A stretch of DNA of 64,000 nt, taken from Gari tellinella. Lineage: Eukaryota; Mollusca; Bivalvia; Cardiida; Psammobiidae. Of this stretch, positions 11,161 to 22,278 are shown in pieces. Below the pieces are notes generated by a model, which was not told where the DNA came from, did not search any database, and worked only from the letters and a program-made list of their open reading frames with translations. Location of the stretch: positions 25,386,001 to 25,450,000 of the forward strand of contig OV277863.1 of NCBI GenBank assembly GCA_922989275.2, given 5' to 3'. The position numbers and the translations under genes are program-made. The stretch's first letter is position 1; every line of letters begins with the position of its first letter.

Positions 11161-11350
11161 GGGCTCCAGATAAGAGGGGAGTAAATTGAACAAATCTAAC
11201 ATTTTCTCACTCATTTCAGCACCAAACCCTATGGTTTTACCACTCATTTTTATCGTCTCGAAGAGACAATTCATATGAGTTGGACACCATAGGGTTTAAT
11301 GCACAAATAAAGTTTTTAAGTTTTGAAATAACTCTCTTATCTGGAGCCCT
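11161..11350. mobile_element. Family K foldback
   Basis: Ends GGGCTCCAGATAAGAGGGGA and TTATCTGGAGCCC. Inner arms ACCAAACCCTATGG and CCATAGGGTTT surround a short hairpin CGTCTCGAAGAGACAA. Confidence 0.85.
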
Positions 11351-11519
11351 GGCTACTATCCAATCAGACAATTCAGTTTCAACAGGTGCTCTTAATTCTA
11401 AATTTCTGATCAAATATGATTGGTTCAAATGTTTGTCTAAATAGAAATGTGTGACTAAATAGATAACAGACAGCTCCGCCGAAAAAATAAGGCAGTATGA
11501 CTTAAAAAAAATTCAATAC

Positions 11520-11618
11520 GAGTGTCAAACAGTTCGGATCCTGATCAGACGCCGCTTTATCAGAATCCAAACTGTTTGCAAACGCGCTTTTAAGCGCCAT
11601 AGAAAGCAAAAGGGTTAA
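11520..11618. mobile_element. Family D MITE, shortened palindrome
   Basis: GAGTGTCAAACAGTTCGGAT, GATCAGACGCCGC, then CAGAATCCAAACTGTTTGCA. The right end is AAAGGGTTAA; the left end is decayed. Confidence 0.75.
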
Positions 11619-11710
11619 GCCCCAGAGCCACGACAAGGTAGGAACATCTCTGGTGACGAAATGCAACGCAATGTCGTGTACAAAAACATCTGATTTTCGG
11701 CTTTCAATGT

Positions 11711-11783
11711 ATACGGTTGCTTAAAACAGAATTACAGTAAAGCAAAAGCCCCATTTCTGTTTACTTCTATTCTGCATTAAGCT
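11711..11783. repeat. Second-class palindrome remnant
   Basis: GCTTAAAACAGAATTACAGT faces TCTATTCTGCATTAAGC. Confidence 0.5.
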
Positions 11784-11868
11784 GTCTAATGTGTTTTACC
11801 CCATAATTGTGTATTTAAAGGGTGGATGTAAAGGCAGAATTTTACTGTATCTTTCGACAGTGTTTGTC

Positions 11869-12115
11869 TTAACTCATTCTCCCCTGAAACTTTAGTGGAC
11901 AATTCCAATTTCCAATTAAGTATAGTCCATTTTTAATATTTAAGGTTGACTTGAAGAATATATTGCAAAATGACAAACAGTGCAGGCCCTGATCAGAGGG
12001 CTCCTGCAGGAGCCCTCTGATCAGGGTATACACTGTTTGCATAGGACAAGAGTACTATTCACAAGTACACTGTGTTTAATGACGAGTATACTCGTTGCTA
12101 GGGTTAAATGTGTTA
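11869..12115. mobile_element. Family E MITE
   Basis: Starts TTAACTCATTCTCCCCTG and ends AGGGTTAAATGTGTTA. Palindrome (11974-12039) with centre GAGGGCTCCTGCAGGAGCCC. Confidence 0.85.
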
Positions 12116-12641
12116 TGATAGTCATATGGCCATGGCACGCCCCGGCCTTTCTAGGCCCATATACTCAGCGTCTGAGCTGGCACTAACTGTTGGTAACGGA
12201 CCTCAGTGTGTGTACAAGCAAGTCTGTTGGGAAACAATATTTTCTCCCATTTTCGCCCATGTGGGATAGAGATATTTCCCATGGGGAATCACTCTATCCT
12301 CCATACCACGTGGCGTCTTTTATTGTTTGCCCAGCTTTACAACAAGCGCTGCATGACGCGGGTAACTAAATCACGTCATCGTTTAACAGAAACTGCACTT
12401 ATTTTGTTATTTATACTATGTTTTCATGATTTAAAATGGAGAAAAAAAATCCACCATTCGTTTTGTTGATGTAGGATAGGAGTTTTCTCCCCCGAGGGTC
12501 AGAAAATTCACGCAGGGATTCGGCTTGGTTGATTCTTATACTCTCGGTCAGTATCCATCCAACCCCTATAGTACCTTTTTATTTTCACGGAAATCGATAT
12601 TTATCAGCCATGCCGAAGAACTGGATCCAGGTTATAAAGCT
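12116..12641. other. Non-coding, nothing recognised
   Basis: Moderately GC-rich with short open frames (12206-12469) that lack splice sites or motifs. Confidence 0.4.
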
Positions 12642-12793
12642 GGATCCAAGGTTATAAAGCTTTTGAGTTAAGTCCGATATCCATTTCAAGCATTTGAATG
12701 GTCAGAGCTTTTGCTTAGCAAAGGCTGAAAACTGATCAATCAAATGCTTGAGAACGACCTCAGACTCAATTCAAACGATTTTTAACCTTGGGT
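12642..12793. mobile_element. Family J foldback
   Basis: AAGGTTATAAAGCTTTTGAG at the left, CAAATGCTTGAGAACGACCT and AACCTTGGGTC at the right. Confidence 0.75.
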
Positions 12794-12821
12794 CTGTAGT
12801 AACTTGAACATCGACCTAATA

Positions 12822-13125
12822 TATATACCAGACACAAAAACCGTCTACTATGACATATATAGTGTTTTACTTCATAGCATCAGATCTAAATAAATACTTC
12901 ATATTTTTCACTAAAGTTTTCTTTTACTGGTGCATACATCCCTTTTCTGTATCAAAACAATAATTTTATTTGTCTTATAGATACAAGAGGCTCGCAATTC
13001 TAGCAAAGATGTTGAATAAAAGTAAATGAAAGGCACACACTTTTACATAACATGTATAGACGTTTCTTTTTTGTCTGGTATCACGGAGTAAACGGGTCTA
13101 AGTACTCCGTGTCTGGTATATATGA
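12822..13125. repeat. Imperfect inverted repeat
   Basis: TATATATACCAGACACAAAA at the left returns inverted as TTTTTTGTCTGGTAT and again as CCGTGTCTGGTATATA at the right. Confidence 0.5.
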
Positions 13126-13456
13126 AAATTCACATAGCGAATAATCCAGACTGTTCCCATTGTAATCGAATTGTAAATACAGAACATTAACTTTCTATAT
13201 GCGCTAAACATACCCCCTGAAGAATTGTATATTTTAGTTATTGCTAGTTGGTAATTTCATCCTTATGATTCGAAATATTAATGTGTGGGTGTAACAAATT
13301 CATTCATGATGAAAATATATTATTATTGATGATTTGCACCAATATCTGAAAGAAACAAAGCGCTTGACAAATAATTTATGAAAATACTAAATGATTTCTG
13401 TGTTGTTGATTTAGTAGATATTGGGTTCAATGTCACACATATTATATTTTGTGAAC

Positions 13457-13632
13457 AACAACTCCGTCTTCTTCTTCTACTACTACTAGTCTACTACTAC
13501 TACTTCTACTACAACTACTACTGCTACTACTTCTACTACTACTACTACTACTACTAGTACTAATACTACTAATACTAATAATACTAATACTAATACTAAT
13601 ACTAATACTACTAGTTATCTACTACTACTACA
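13457..13632. repeat. Trinucleotide microsatellite (CTA/CTT)n
   Basis: CTTCTT grading into CTACTACTA and ACTAATACTAAT tracts. Confidence 0.95.
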
Positions 13633-13843
13633 TGCTATTTTAAATTGACGTTACACAGTCGATTGTGGGGTGAGCGACCGTCTAGTAAGGAAGCATTTCG
13701 ACACATGGTTACTTGATGTTGGGTAACAATAATTCTGAAAGTTCCTACAGAACATTTCAGCACTGAATTTTCTGCATCAACCTATACATCCTTCTTTAAC
13801 ACTTTAAACCCCACCACTGCCACCGCATCGCCTGCTTGGCTGC

Positions 13844-14083
13844 TTAACCCTTTCAACACTACAGTCCTCTGTAGAGATTACTGATTACATATGCAAACAG
13901 TGTAGACCCTGATTAGAGGGCTCCTATATAGGAACCCTTTAATCAGAGTCTACACTGTTTGGCAGGTTCAAAGGTGTTTGTTGTCATATCAAAAATGCAA
14001 CAGTAGACTTGTTTAAAAAACCTGTACTAGAAGAGTCCGAAAGGATAATAAATACCCAAAAGATATTCAGGGTTGAAAGGGGT
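13844..14083. mobile_element. Family F MITE
   Basis: Left end TTAACCCTTTCAACACTACA, palindrome at 13893-13961 (GAGGGCTCCTATATAGGA centre), right end GGGTTGAAAGGGG with a decayed TTAA. Confidence 0.8.
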
Positions 14084-14181
14084 ATACCCCCTTGGTATCT
14101 TCTTTTGAGGAGTCACTTAATACAAGACAGTCTTGCATTTCTGCATCACCCAACTGCTCCAAAATTGCTATACATATTGAG

Positions 14182-14649
14182 ATGAGCCCTGTCATGAGAA
14201 AACCTGACTTATTGCATTGCAAACAGTGAAGATAAAGGCCAGCCGCCGCGTCAAAGAGGCAGCGGCTGGTCTTGATCTACACTGTTTGACATTCTCATAC
14301 GTCTAAAGCATTTATGTAGCTGTTGTATATACGGTATTTGCACGGGGGGCTAACTACGTATTATCATCAAACTGTATAGCTACGACAACCTATATATAGG
14401 TATTATAACAGATTGTATTGCTACGAAGTCAGTGTATATAGTGAGAAATGTTTGTCTACGAAAACAAAGTTGCCTTCGTAAATCATATACAGGTTGTCGT
14501 AGAGTAACATTTCATTGCAATACCTAGTTGGCCCCCAGTGATTTGGCAGTGTAGATCAGACTCAGATACAGAGCCTGGGTTGACAATGTTGTTTGTCTGT
14601 GCAATGTTGCATTGCAATAAGGCTGGTTTTGTCATGACATGGCTCAAAT
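14182..14649. mobile_element. Family O foldback carrying a palindrome and a nested insertion
   Basis: Ends GAGCCCTGTCATGAGAAAAC and TTTTGTCATGACATGGCTC. It holds a palindrome (14219-14290) of the GCAAACAGTG class with the unusual inner arm GGCCAGCCGCCGCG, and is split by the 14342-14531 element. Confidence 0.75.
14342..14531. mobile_element. Foldback nested in family O
   Basis: Ends GGGGGGCTAACTACGTATTA and GCAATACCTAGTTGGCCCCC; inner arms GCTACGACAACCTATATATA and TATACAGGTTGTCGTAG. An ATTTG(G)CA duplication of the host element flanks it. Confidence 0.7.
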
Positions 14650-14916
14650 GTAAGTAAGCAAACTCTTAATTTCTTTTTTTATGTTTTTCTTCTCTTACTT
14701 CGTACTCGCTTACATTGTCTGGTACCAGCAAAGAGCTGTTCATGTTTAGAGTCATTGTAAAACTGCTCTGGATGTTAATACAGTGAAACCTTTCTATTAC
14801 GACAACTAAGAAGTTTTCATTATGTTATACATGTAGTTAGAACCTTAATGGTTAAGAAGGTCAAAGCGACAAAGCGAGCGCCCAGTCTTCGCAATTTAGA
14901 TTTCGTTTAAGATGTT

Positions 14917-15150
14917 CTAACTAACCTATATTTTGATTGGCTCATGCATTAGCTTCTAGTAAGCAAATCTCGTTTATTCTGGTTCTGAGATCGCCAAATA
15001 TGGCAGTGTTTACAACTAGTTGCTACGAGCCGGAGCTATCTATATGGCGCGCAGAACCACGTGACGTCGAAAAACAACAAAATTCTTAATTATTAAGTGC
15101 CGTACTTAATGGGTTGCAAAATGCAGTTTGATTGGTTTAAAATGTAGGTT
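14917..15150. mobile_element. Foldback nested in family H
   Basis: CTAACCTATATTTTGATTGG at the left pairs with TTTGATTGGTTTAAAATGTA and GGTTA at the right. Confidence 0.55.
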
Positions 15151-15252
15151 ATATTCTAATAGGTGTTAAAGACAGGTGACTACTTAAAGCAAGGTGACAG
15201 TGAAACAGAGGGCTCCTTTAGGAGCATTCTGTTTCAGTGTCACATTGCTTTA

Positions 15253-15778
15253 CAGGGACTCGCAACCGGATGGTGTACTTGTCAAATAAAATAAAATGGT
15301 CAAATAAAAGCAAATTTGTGGCATTATTTGGCTTCTGACATTAAAAAAATATGATCAGTCCAAAAAAAGTCTCAAGAATCGTCACCGAATCTTAGTTTTC
15401 TTTTAGATATTTTCCATCGTTTTGCTATAGCGTCAGCTGACGGTATAGTTGTTGTTGTTGCTTCTCTACACGGGTACAGACATAAACCCGAGCCGAATAA
15501 AGTATTATCGATCGCTACCAGTGAAGTACGTTAATTCGCTACCATATAGATAGAGAGCGCTGGTAGCCGATGTGGTAAAGGCGTTACCTCATTTTTCATG
15601 TTTGTCTCCGCATGGAGGGTCACGGGTTCGAATCCCACCAGAGCTTTTTTTTTTTTTTTTGAAATGCATTTTTTAACAGAATTTATTATCCTAAACTAAA
15701 GCTTATCCATTTATATCAGCATTTGACATATATTTACAAATTACTATTTTTAATGCTAAATCCGGTTGCAAGCCTCTT
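15253..15778 (+). mobile_element. Family T: TA-flanked inverted-repeat element carrying a tRNA-like unit
   Basis: TA (15251-15252, 15779-15780) flanks a 526 bp body with ends CAGGGACTCGCAACCGGAT and ATCCGGTTGCAAGCCTCTT. The tRNA-like unit is internal. The insertion splits a family H palindrome whose other half continues at 15781. Confidence 0.8.
15559..15645 (+). tRNA. tRNA-like sequence inside family T (probably not a functional tRNA gene)
   Basis: It has an A box-like TAGCCGATGTGGTAAAGGC, a B box GGGTTCGAATCCC, an acceptor stem GCGCTGG facing CCAGAGC, a long variable region as in Leu/Ser tRNAs, and a T-run that would terminate Pol III. The middle region is too irregular to assign an anticodon. 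Confidence 0.55.
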
Positions 15779-15910
15779 TAAGTAGTCACCTGTATTATAG
15801 ACAATCAATTAGGCTTCTGATTAGTGGTCGTAATAGAGGTTTTACTGCAGTTAAACCTCTCTATTATGACCACTCAAACGAAGGCTGATTGATTGTACAA
15901 ATATAGTGTA

Positions 15911-16243
15911 TACAGCGCTCCCTCTGCAACGTCACCCTATGGGAGACAAAAAATGTGTGCGTTATATAGAGGGAAATTGGCTTACATTTGCAAACAGCTT
16001 GAATCCAGATCAGACGCCGCGTTACTGATCCGGATTTAAGCTGTTTGTCACTCGTCATTTAGTTTTATTTCTGTCAAAATGTCCAATATGTAACTTTAAG
16101 AAAAACAGCGAACGACAACTGTAAGCAGACGATATTAGAACAACAATATCGTTAGACATAGTTGTCCTGGGGGAACTGCGGCAAGGTTCTTTGTAAGGAG
16201 GGCGGCGTTTTTGGAAGTGTCGTTGTAAGGAGGGAGTACTGTA
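15911..16243. mobile_element. Family B MITE
   Basis: Ends TACAGCGCTCCCTCTGCAAC and AAGGAGGGAGTACTGTA; palindrome (15991-16048) with a shortened centre. Confidence 0.8.
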
Positions 16244-17005
16244 ATAGAAAGGGTATACTGTGCAAAAGCGCCGAATCTAATGTGTTGAGAATTGGATGCC
16301 CAATCCCATTTTACTATAGAGATTGAAATAAATTATGTTAAATGTAAACTATCCAACCCCTGTAAAGTTTAACTCGTTCATCGTGATATTAAAGACATCT
16401 CCTGAAGACCTTTCGGTCATAACACCTAACAAGCTATCAAAGCATGCATCCATGTGCAAGTCTTGTCCTTACTGCTATCTTGTCTAGGGATATACTCATC
16501 CAAGCGTCTCATGTGAGGGCCGTACCTTAAAATTGTTAGTTTGGTTAGTAAAACCCATTGAAAGAACCCATGAGTGTGGGTATGTGAGGGCCTCTCTAGA
16601 CAACTTATTAGTTACCTGTAATTTAACACCAACTGAGATTGGTATACCCGGTGAAAGATTGTGATTCATGCTTTTTGTCGCCTATCGCGAACAATGGGGG
16701 TTGGTCCACCAATGGACTGAAGAAAAGTCTTTTAACCATTTATAGATAACAAAGGGGTTAAGTGATCACAAGGAAGGGAGAGAAGAAAATAATAAGAAAA
16801 AAGAAAGAGGTGTCCAGTTACATTTTCAATATGTATGGCAATTTTGGACCAATCCGGTAAAAATGGATAATTTCCGGTTTCCAATAAAGTCTAGTACATT
16901 TTCTAATATTTAGTAGCTATCAATACATTTATATAACAAAATAATCTACAGCACACACCACGATCAGAGAACTCATGTTGGAGTAAGGTGGAGAGGTAAC
17001 ACTAA
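16244..17005. other. Non-coding, nothing recognised
   Basis: No open frame above 60 codons, no termini; only a weak TTTAACTCGTTCATCG family E-like motif at 16369. Confidence 0.4.
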
Positions 17006-17249
17006 TACAGTGGAGAATCTGTTATTCTTTCCCAATAAACGCGTTTACGCTAAAACTATTATTTCTATTGCAAACAGTTTGGAGCCAGATCAGAAGCCGG
17101 GTAACCCGGCGTCTGATCTGGCTCCAAACTGTTTGCCACCAAGATAAAGATGAACTTTCAGAATTGTCAAAAAGTTGTACTTTTCTACGTTTTATCGCTT
17201 TGCGTACGTTTGCGTTTAAACGGGAAAGAATAACATATTCTCCACTGTA
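17006..17249. mobile_element. Family A MITE, complete
   Basis: TACAGTGGAGAATCTGTTAT to AATAACATATTCTCCACTGTA-type ends with a TA duplication. Palindrome (17072-17137): GCAAACAGTTTGGAGCC, then GGGTAACCCGGCGTC. Confidence 0.9.
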
Positions 17250-17354
17250 CATGTATAGTGTGCAAGAGTGTGATAGTGTTCAATGGTTTTCAGCATAACG
17301 AAAGGCTGTCGCAATGCTATAAATATAGATAGAAGGAGCCATATGTTACGGACC

Positions 17355-17602
17355 TGGGGCCCGTTTCATAAAACTTCTTACGACAAATGTTGTCGTAAGT
17401 CCAAACTTTAAAATACATTTAATTTCTTATTTCTCTATCTAATCCTGTCTTGTGACATCTCTTTGGAATTGTCTTTTCGAGACGATAAAAAAGATGTCAC
17501 AAGACAGGATTAGATGGAAAAATAAATAATAATTGAGACTTTTATAATCTGACTAACGACAATATTAATTTTGTCGTACGAAGTTTTATGAAACGGGCCC
17601 CT
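17355..17602. mobile_element. Family I foldback
   Basis: Ends GGGGCCCGTTTCATAAAACT and GAAACGGGCCCC; inner hairpin on CTTGTGACATCTCTTTGGAA. Confidence 0.9.
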
Positions 17603-17724
17603 TTACCTATTGCGTAGGACAACTAGGATACAAGTCCTAGGCCTGGGATACTCTTTACTAGTACACTGTTTGTAGATGCTGAGCATAATCGCGTGATTCA
17701 GTGGGTTAAGTCCAGACAATACAC

Positions 17725-17968
17725 TTAACACATTGTGCCCTAGTGACGCATATATGCGTCCTTTACCAAAAGAGTACACTTGTCTAATTCAAACAGTAAA
17801 GTCCCTGATTAGAGGGCTCCTGCAGGAGCCCTCTAATCAGTGACTTCACTATTTGTCATTTTGCAATATATTATAAAAAAAAAATACAACCCTAAATAGT
17901 CTAAAATGAAGTGGCCTTTATTGTAAACTGGAATTGTCCATTTGAAGTTTCAAGGGATACTGAGTTAA
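17725..17968. mobile_element. Family E MITE
   Basis: Starts TTAACACATTGTGCCCTAG and contains GTGACGCATATATGCGTC. Palindrome centre GAGGGCTCCTGCAGGAGCCC; ends GGGATACTGAGTTAA. A half copy of the same family lies just to its left (17615-17710). Confidence 0.85.
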
Positions 17969-18084
17969 ACAGAACGACCACTGAAAAGCTGAAAAGTACA
18001 CTCTTATGATTTTAACCCATTTATGCCGGTATATTGCTTTGAACCTTCACTATGGGCTTTGTGAAACGTTTCATTTTATAATTG

Positions 18085-18275
18085 ACTTGAGCCATGCCAT
18101 GAGAAAACTTGAATTATTGCATTTCTAACAGTGTTGCCATTCTATGTAGCTGTATTGTTTACGGTATTTGGCAGTGTAGACCAAACTCAGATACAGACCC
18201 TGGGATGACAAATGTGCTTGGTTTGACCAATAGTGTTGTATTGCAATAAGGCTAGTTTTGTCATGGCACGGCTCA
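18085..18275. mobile_element. Family O copy lacking the palindrome
   Basis: Same outline as the 14182 copy (GAGCCATGCCATGAGAAAAC to TTTGTCATGGCACGGCTC), but TAACAGTG joins directly to TTGCCATTCTATGTAGC, with the palindrome gone. Confidence 0.7.
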
Positions 18276-18667
18276 TATATACAATGGTGACATAAAGACA
18301 CATACAGATACTAAGTGTGTGTCCATAGATACAGTAGATCATTCATATGTATTGAAAAAACAGTTAGTAACGCGGCGTCTCTACACTATTTGCTAGTATG
18401 TACATTTGTGGACACCAGGCTTGAATGAGTTAATTAAAGCCACATAGAAGTTTAAAGCATGATGAGAGTCAGCCAATTTTACCTTCTACTTGTTTCACCT
18501 TGGATGTTTCTCATGTAACATGCAGGGTATAAGGTAATAAAACTGAAGCATTTAAATTGGTCAGATTAGCTTTTACACTTTTTCATTTTTGTCTTGCACC
18601 TTTTTCATCTTGCTTCTGATTGCGTCGAACTGTTTGTGGTATATTATTATTATTTATTTCATGTTAA
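18276..18667. other. Non-coding with a palindrome half-arm
   Basis: GCGGCGTCTCTACACTATTTG at 18372 is a lone right arm. Otherwise AT-rich. Confidence 0.4.
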
Positions 18668-18896
18668 TTAACCCATTTGTGTCAACGATCCCATATATGG
18701 GACATAGGCAAACAGTGAAGACTCTGATCAGGCGCCGCATTATGCGGCGTCTGATCAGAATCTTCACTGTTTGCCGATAGGAATTTCAATATAAAACAAA
18801 CTGAAAAAGAAAATTTTGACCAGGCATCCCTTTGATAAAAAATGGGCTAACCCAATATATAAACATGGAAGAATCCACTGGGTATAAATGGGTTAA
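18668..18896. mobile_element. Family C MITE, complete
   Basis: TTAA-flanked ends CCCATTTGTGTCAACGATCC and CTGGGTATAAATGGG. Palindrome (18708-18774): GCAAACAGTGAAGACTCTGA and CAGAATCTTCACTGTTTGC around GCCGCATTATGCGGC. Confidence 0.9.
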
Positions 18897-19292
18897 TTAA
18901 ATATTCGAGATAAAACTTGGCAGTTACCACGTATACATGACATACGGACACCGGCCTTTGTAAACTCCCTCTCTTTGCTTCTGTCTCTATTCTCTTTATT
19001 TCTTGGTAAATCAAATGACCATTCTGGGTAGTCGTTAGCACGTATGACAGATTTTAAGCGATCTATATCGGTTGTCTTGTCTGTTTAATTGGTTATAGGA
19101 GAATTTGCCCTGTGAAATAATGACCTCATAATCAATTAGTTATGTTCCATATGGTGGTTGGATTGGACTGTCAGGTAATGATCGGTGTGTTGGTTTCCTA
19201 TAGACTGTGTTTTTAGTACACCATCGTCTTCAATATGGGCACAGGTGTCAATAAAACGACGTTTCCATCTTCTTCTTGTTCGGAAGCAAAGT

Positions 19293-19515
19293 AAATGAGT
19301 CGTGTCAAGACAAAGCCTGCCTTGTTGCATTGTAAGACCAAGCACCGTTGTCATCCCAGGCTCTTCATCTGAGTTTGGTCTACATTGCCAAATACATGTA
19401 CCGTATATTACATAGCTACATAAAGTGTTTTAGATGCTTGCGGGTGTCAAACATTGTATATCAAGACCTTGATCTACACTGTTTGCAATGCAATAAGGCA
19501 TGATTTGTCATGGCT
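19293..19515. mobile_element. Family O copy, reversed, with reduced palindrome
   Basis: Carries CATCCCAGGCTCTTCATCTG, TTTGGTCTACATTGCCAAAT and a reduced arm pair ending GATCTACACTGTTTGCAATG. Confidence 0.65.
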
Positions 19516-19991
19516 AAGTTCAACTGTGGTGGTCGATAGAGCTATAAACCAATCGGACGCTGAACGCGTTCAAAAGCCGAATACAATATATTAAAATGTT
19601 TAACATATGCGTTCAATCATTACCCTAAATCTACTGAATTTACAAGATTACATATCAAGTGTTCATATTTGAAAGCTACAGTGTTCAAAGTTTGAACACA
19701 AGCGTTCATGGGTTTGGAACCTTGTGTTCATGGGTTGCAATTTAATTCCTTAATAGTAAATTTGTTCAGTTTGTCTGAATTTATTTGATAAAACTTTAGT
19801 TTTACGTGAATATCCAACACTTTTGGATGAGAACATTCAAAATTAGCACAGGTCTCCTTTGTCAGGCTAGAACACTTTTTCAACGCCTACGTTCAAAGAT
19901 GTATTAATTAGGAAAATATTTACGTATAAGTGGATGATATCATTAACTGAATGCCGTCACTATACGTCATGAAATATGATGTTATCGGTTT
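19516..19991. other. AT-rich, nothing recognised
   Basis: Contains GTTCATGGGTTTGGAACC-like short direct repeats only. Confidence 0.4.
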
Positions 19992-20118
19992 AATTACGCA
20001 GCGTCTGATCTGGATTAAAGCTGTTTGCAAATGTAAGTCCCTCCCTATAACGACTCCCTCTGAACAACGAGTCATTGTCTCCCATCGGGAGTTGTTTTAG
20101 AGAGGGAACACTGTAAAA
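19992..20118. mobile_element. Family B half copy
   Basis: Only the palindrome right arm (GCGTCTGATCTGGATTAAAG) and the right terminus (AGAGAGGGAACACTGTAA) remain. Confidence 0.75.
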
Positions 20119-20538
20119 GTTGTTTACCATTTCACCAATAAAAACTCATTATAGAGCAAGGTACATCAAATATATTATATAAAACTAATATTAATTGCAT
20201 CCTCTTCATGGGAAAACTGCATTTTTTTTTCAAACCTAACATTCTACCGGTACATTTTCTCCAAAGATCATATTAGTCATGCACTCTTCTCAAGTTCTTC
20301 TTTCTATTATTACAGAAATGCCTTGTATCTATTTGTGGCACCCATGTATAGTATCAAAACACAGCACAGTGAAAATGTTTTGACAAAATACTACCTTGAG
20401 TTCAATATAAGTTAGGCCTATTTCTCGGCAGACTTCTTTCGACTGCATGTACACTGTACAGTCTATTGTACAGCATTGAAGCATTTCCGTCGATTTAGTG
20501 TCCCATACCTATTCCGTATAGGAATACCTTTCCATCTA
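20119..20538. other. Non-coding, nothing recognised
   Basis: No frame, terminus or foldback seen. Confidence 0.4.
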
Positions 20539-20751
20539 TTAACCCATTTGCGCCCTGTGGTTTCTACTATGCTTGTAGATTGGATTAGTCCATTTTTTAT
20601 GTAATGGTGCCTTCATTTTCGTTTTTTATATTGAAATTTCTATCAGCAAACAGTGTAGACTCTGATCAGACGCCGCATTATGCGGCGTCTGATCAGAGTC
20701 TACACTGTTTGCCTATGACTCATATGGGATCGTGTGCACCAATGGGTTTAA
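20539..20751. mobile_element. Family C MITE, complete
   Basis: TTAACCCATTTGCGCCCTG at the left and ACCAATGGGTTTAA at the right. Palindrome (20646-20712) is perfect around CGCCGCATTATGCGGCG. Confidence 0.9.
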
Positions 20752-20761
20752 AGATACATGG

Positions 20762-21008
20762 CACAGTGGAGAAGACGTTATTCTTTTCCGTTTAAACGCA
20801 AACGAAACGCAAACGCATTGCAATAAAACGTAGAAACTGACAACTTGTTGAAAATTCTGACTATTAATTTTTATCTGAGTGTCAAACAGTTTCGAGCTTG
20901 ATAAGACACCGGGTTTCCCGGCGTTTGATCTGGCTCCAAACAGTTTGCATTGGAAATAGTTTTAGCGTAAACGCGTTTACCATGAAAGAATAACGTCTTC
21001 TCCACTTT
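20762..21008. mobile_element. Family A MITE
   Basis: CACAGTGGAGAAGACGTTAT at the left, GTCTTCTCCACTTTAT at the right (final bases mutated). The palindrome has several mismatches. Confidence 0.85.
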
Positions 21009-21379
21009 ATTGTGATCGCTATAAATACATGTCATTAAAACATATTTTATTCCATAAATTTGCTACATATTGTACATAAGATTTTACAACATTCGAATAG
21101 GGTTGGATTGAAAGCAAAGCTTGTTAAGTTCCTTTTCTGTTGTCATGCCTTTTTACAACAAATCAAATGTAGTGTTAGTAGGTAATAGATGTGATCATCA
21201 ATATCACTGTGACATATATAGTTGTTGAGTTTTGAAAGAAATTAAAAAGAGGAAAAAACGGTAGATAGGGGTTTATGGTCGGTGGTGTGCATCTCATGCA
21301 CCATTGGTGCAGAGTGCTTCGACAACAGAGCAAAAGGGGTCCTCAGCTAAAGCGTTTGCTATCCTTAATAAATATGTGG
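21009..21379. other. Non-coding, nothing recognised
   Basis: AT-rich intron sequence. Confidence 0.4.
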
Positions 21380-21570
21380 ACTGCTTTTTAAGTGCATTGT
21401 TTATCCAAGAGATGCCCTGTCAAACTTTTCATTTCATTTTGTTTTATATTGAAATTCCTATCAGCAAACAGTGTAGACTCTGATCAGACGCCGCATAATG
21501 CGGCGTCTGATCAGAGTATACACTATTTGCCTATGTCCCATATATGGGATCGTGAGCACAAATGGGTTAA
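21380..21570. mobile_element. Family C MITE, left end decayed
   Basis: Palindrome around CGCCGCATAATGCGGCG; right end CACAAATGGGTTAA. Confidence 0.85.
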
Positions 21571-22149
21571 AAATAGTTTCGTTTTCCTGCTAGTGAGAGA
21601 TTTGGGCTTCCATAGAGAATAGTTTTTGTGGTAGCAATACAGACGGAGTAGAGTACATTAAAGAGATTGGTCCTAATAGTTTGGTACCTTAGACAAAACA
21701 TGAAATAGTGATTAGCACTCTCTATATCTCCACACTGGCATTATGAAGAATCAACACTGTTTTTATTAAATAAACGTAGATTAAAGGAACTACAATTAGT
21801 TCCTAGAATACGTGGGTGAAGAATTTGGGTTTTACTGTTTCCAATGGGTCTGTTTAATGGTGTTTGGGGGGAAATAAGCTGTTTGAAAACATTCATTATC
21901 ACATAAAACCGACTCTGGGAGTGTTATAAAGCCATTCAATAAACTACAGTGAAATATCAATATTTTGGCTCCGGCCCTACCTGTTCGTCCACGAGCGCTG
22001 CATGGCGCCAAATGACGTCATTTGCCATGGCGTTACTGTAAACAACGTCAAGTTTGGGCGGAAAATACATATGGCGGAGAGACAAAAAACTACGGATTCA
22101 GTTCACTTAAAAGGGTTTTAAAATGTTTATGTGATAAATAGGATCTAAC
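21571..22149. other. Non-coding, nothing recognised
   Basis: A short palindrome AAATGACGTCATTT at 22008 is the only feature seen. Confidence 0.4.
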
Positions 22150-22278
22150 ATTCGTGCTCATTGTTTATCATTCTTAATAAACTCATTGACTAAAACAAAT
22201 ATAACGCTCGCCAAGGCTCGCGTCATATTGTTTTAGTCAACTCGTTTATTAAAAATGATAATTAATGAGCACTCATGT
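22150..22278. repeat. Hairpin-forming inverted repeat
   Basis: CTCATTGACTAAAACAAATA and CGCTCGCCAAGGCTCGCG are mirrored by TATTGTTTTAGTCAACTCG and ATGATAATTAATGAGC. Confidence 0.7.

Larger units (their letters stand above)
14778..15880. mobile_element. Family H MITE broken by two insertions
   Basis: The left end TACAGTGAAACCTTTCTATTA is at 14778, the palindrome left half and centre at 15170-15252 (AAACAGAGGGCTCCTTTAGG), and the right end TCGTAATAGAGGTTTTACTG at 15828-15850. Intruders are a foldback at about 14917-15150 and the tRNA-bearing element at 15253-15778. A second H-like end follows at 15855-15880 (TAAACCTCTCTATTATGACC). Confidence 0.65.

Noticed and set aside
15559..15645. Functional nuclear tRNA gene
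   Set aside because: No convincing anticodon arm, and the unit sits inside a repeated mobile element.
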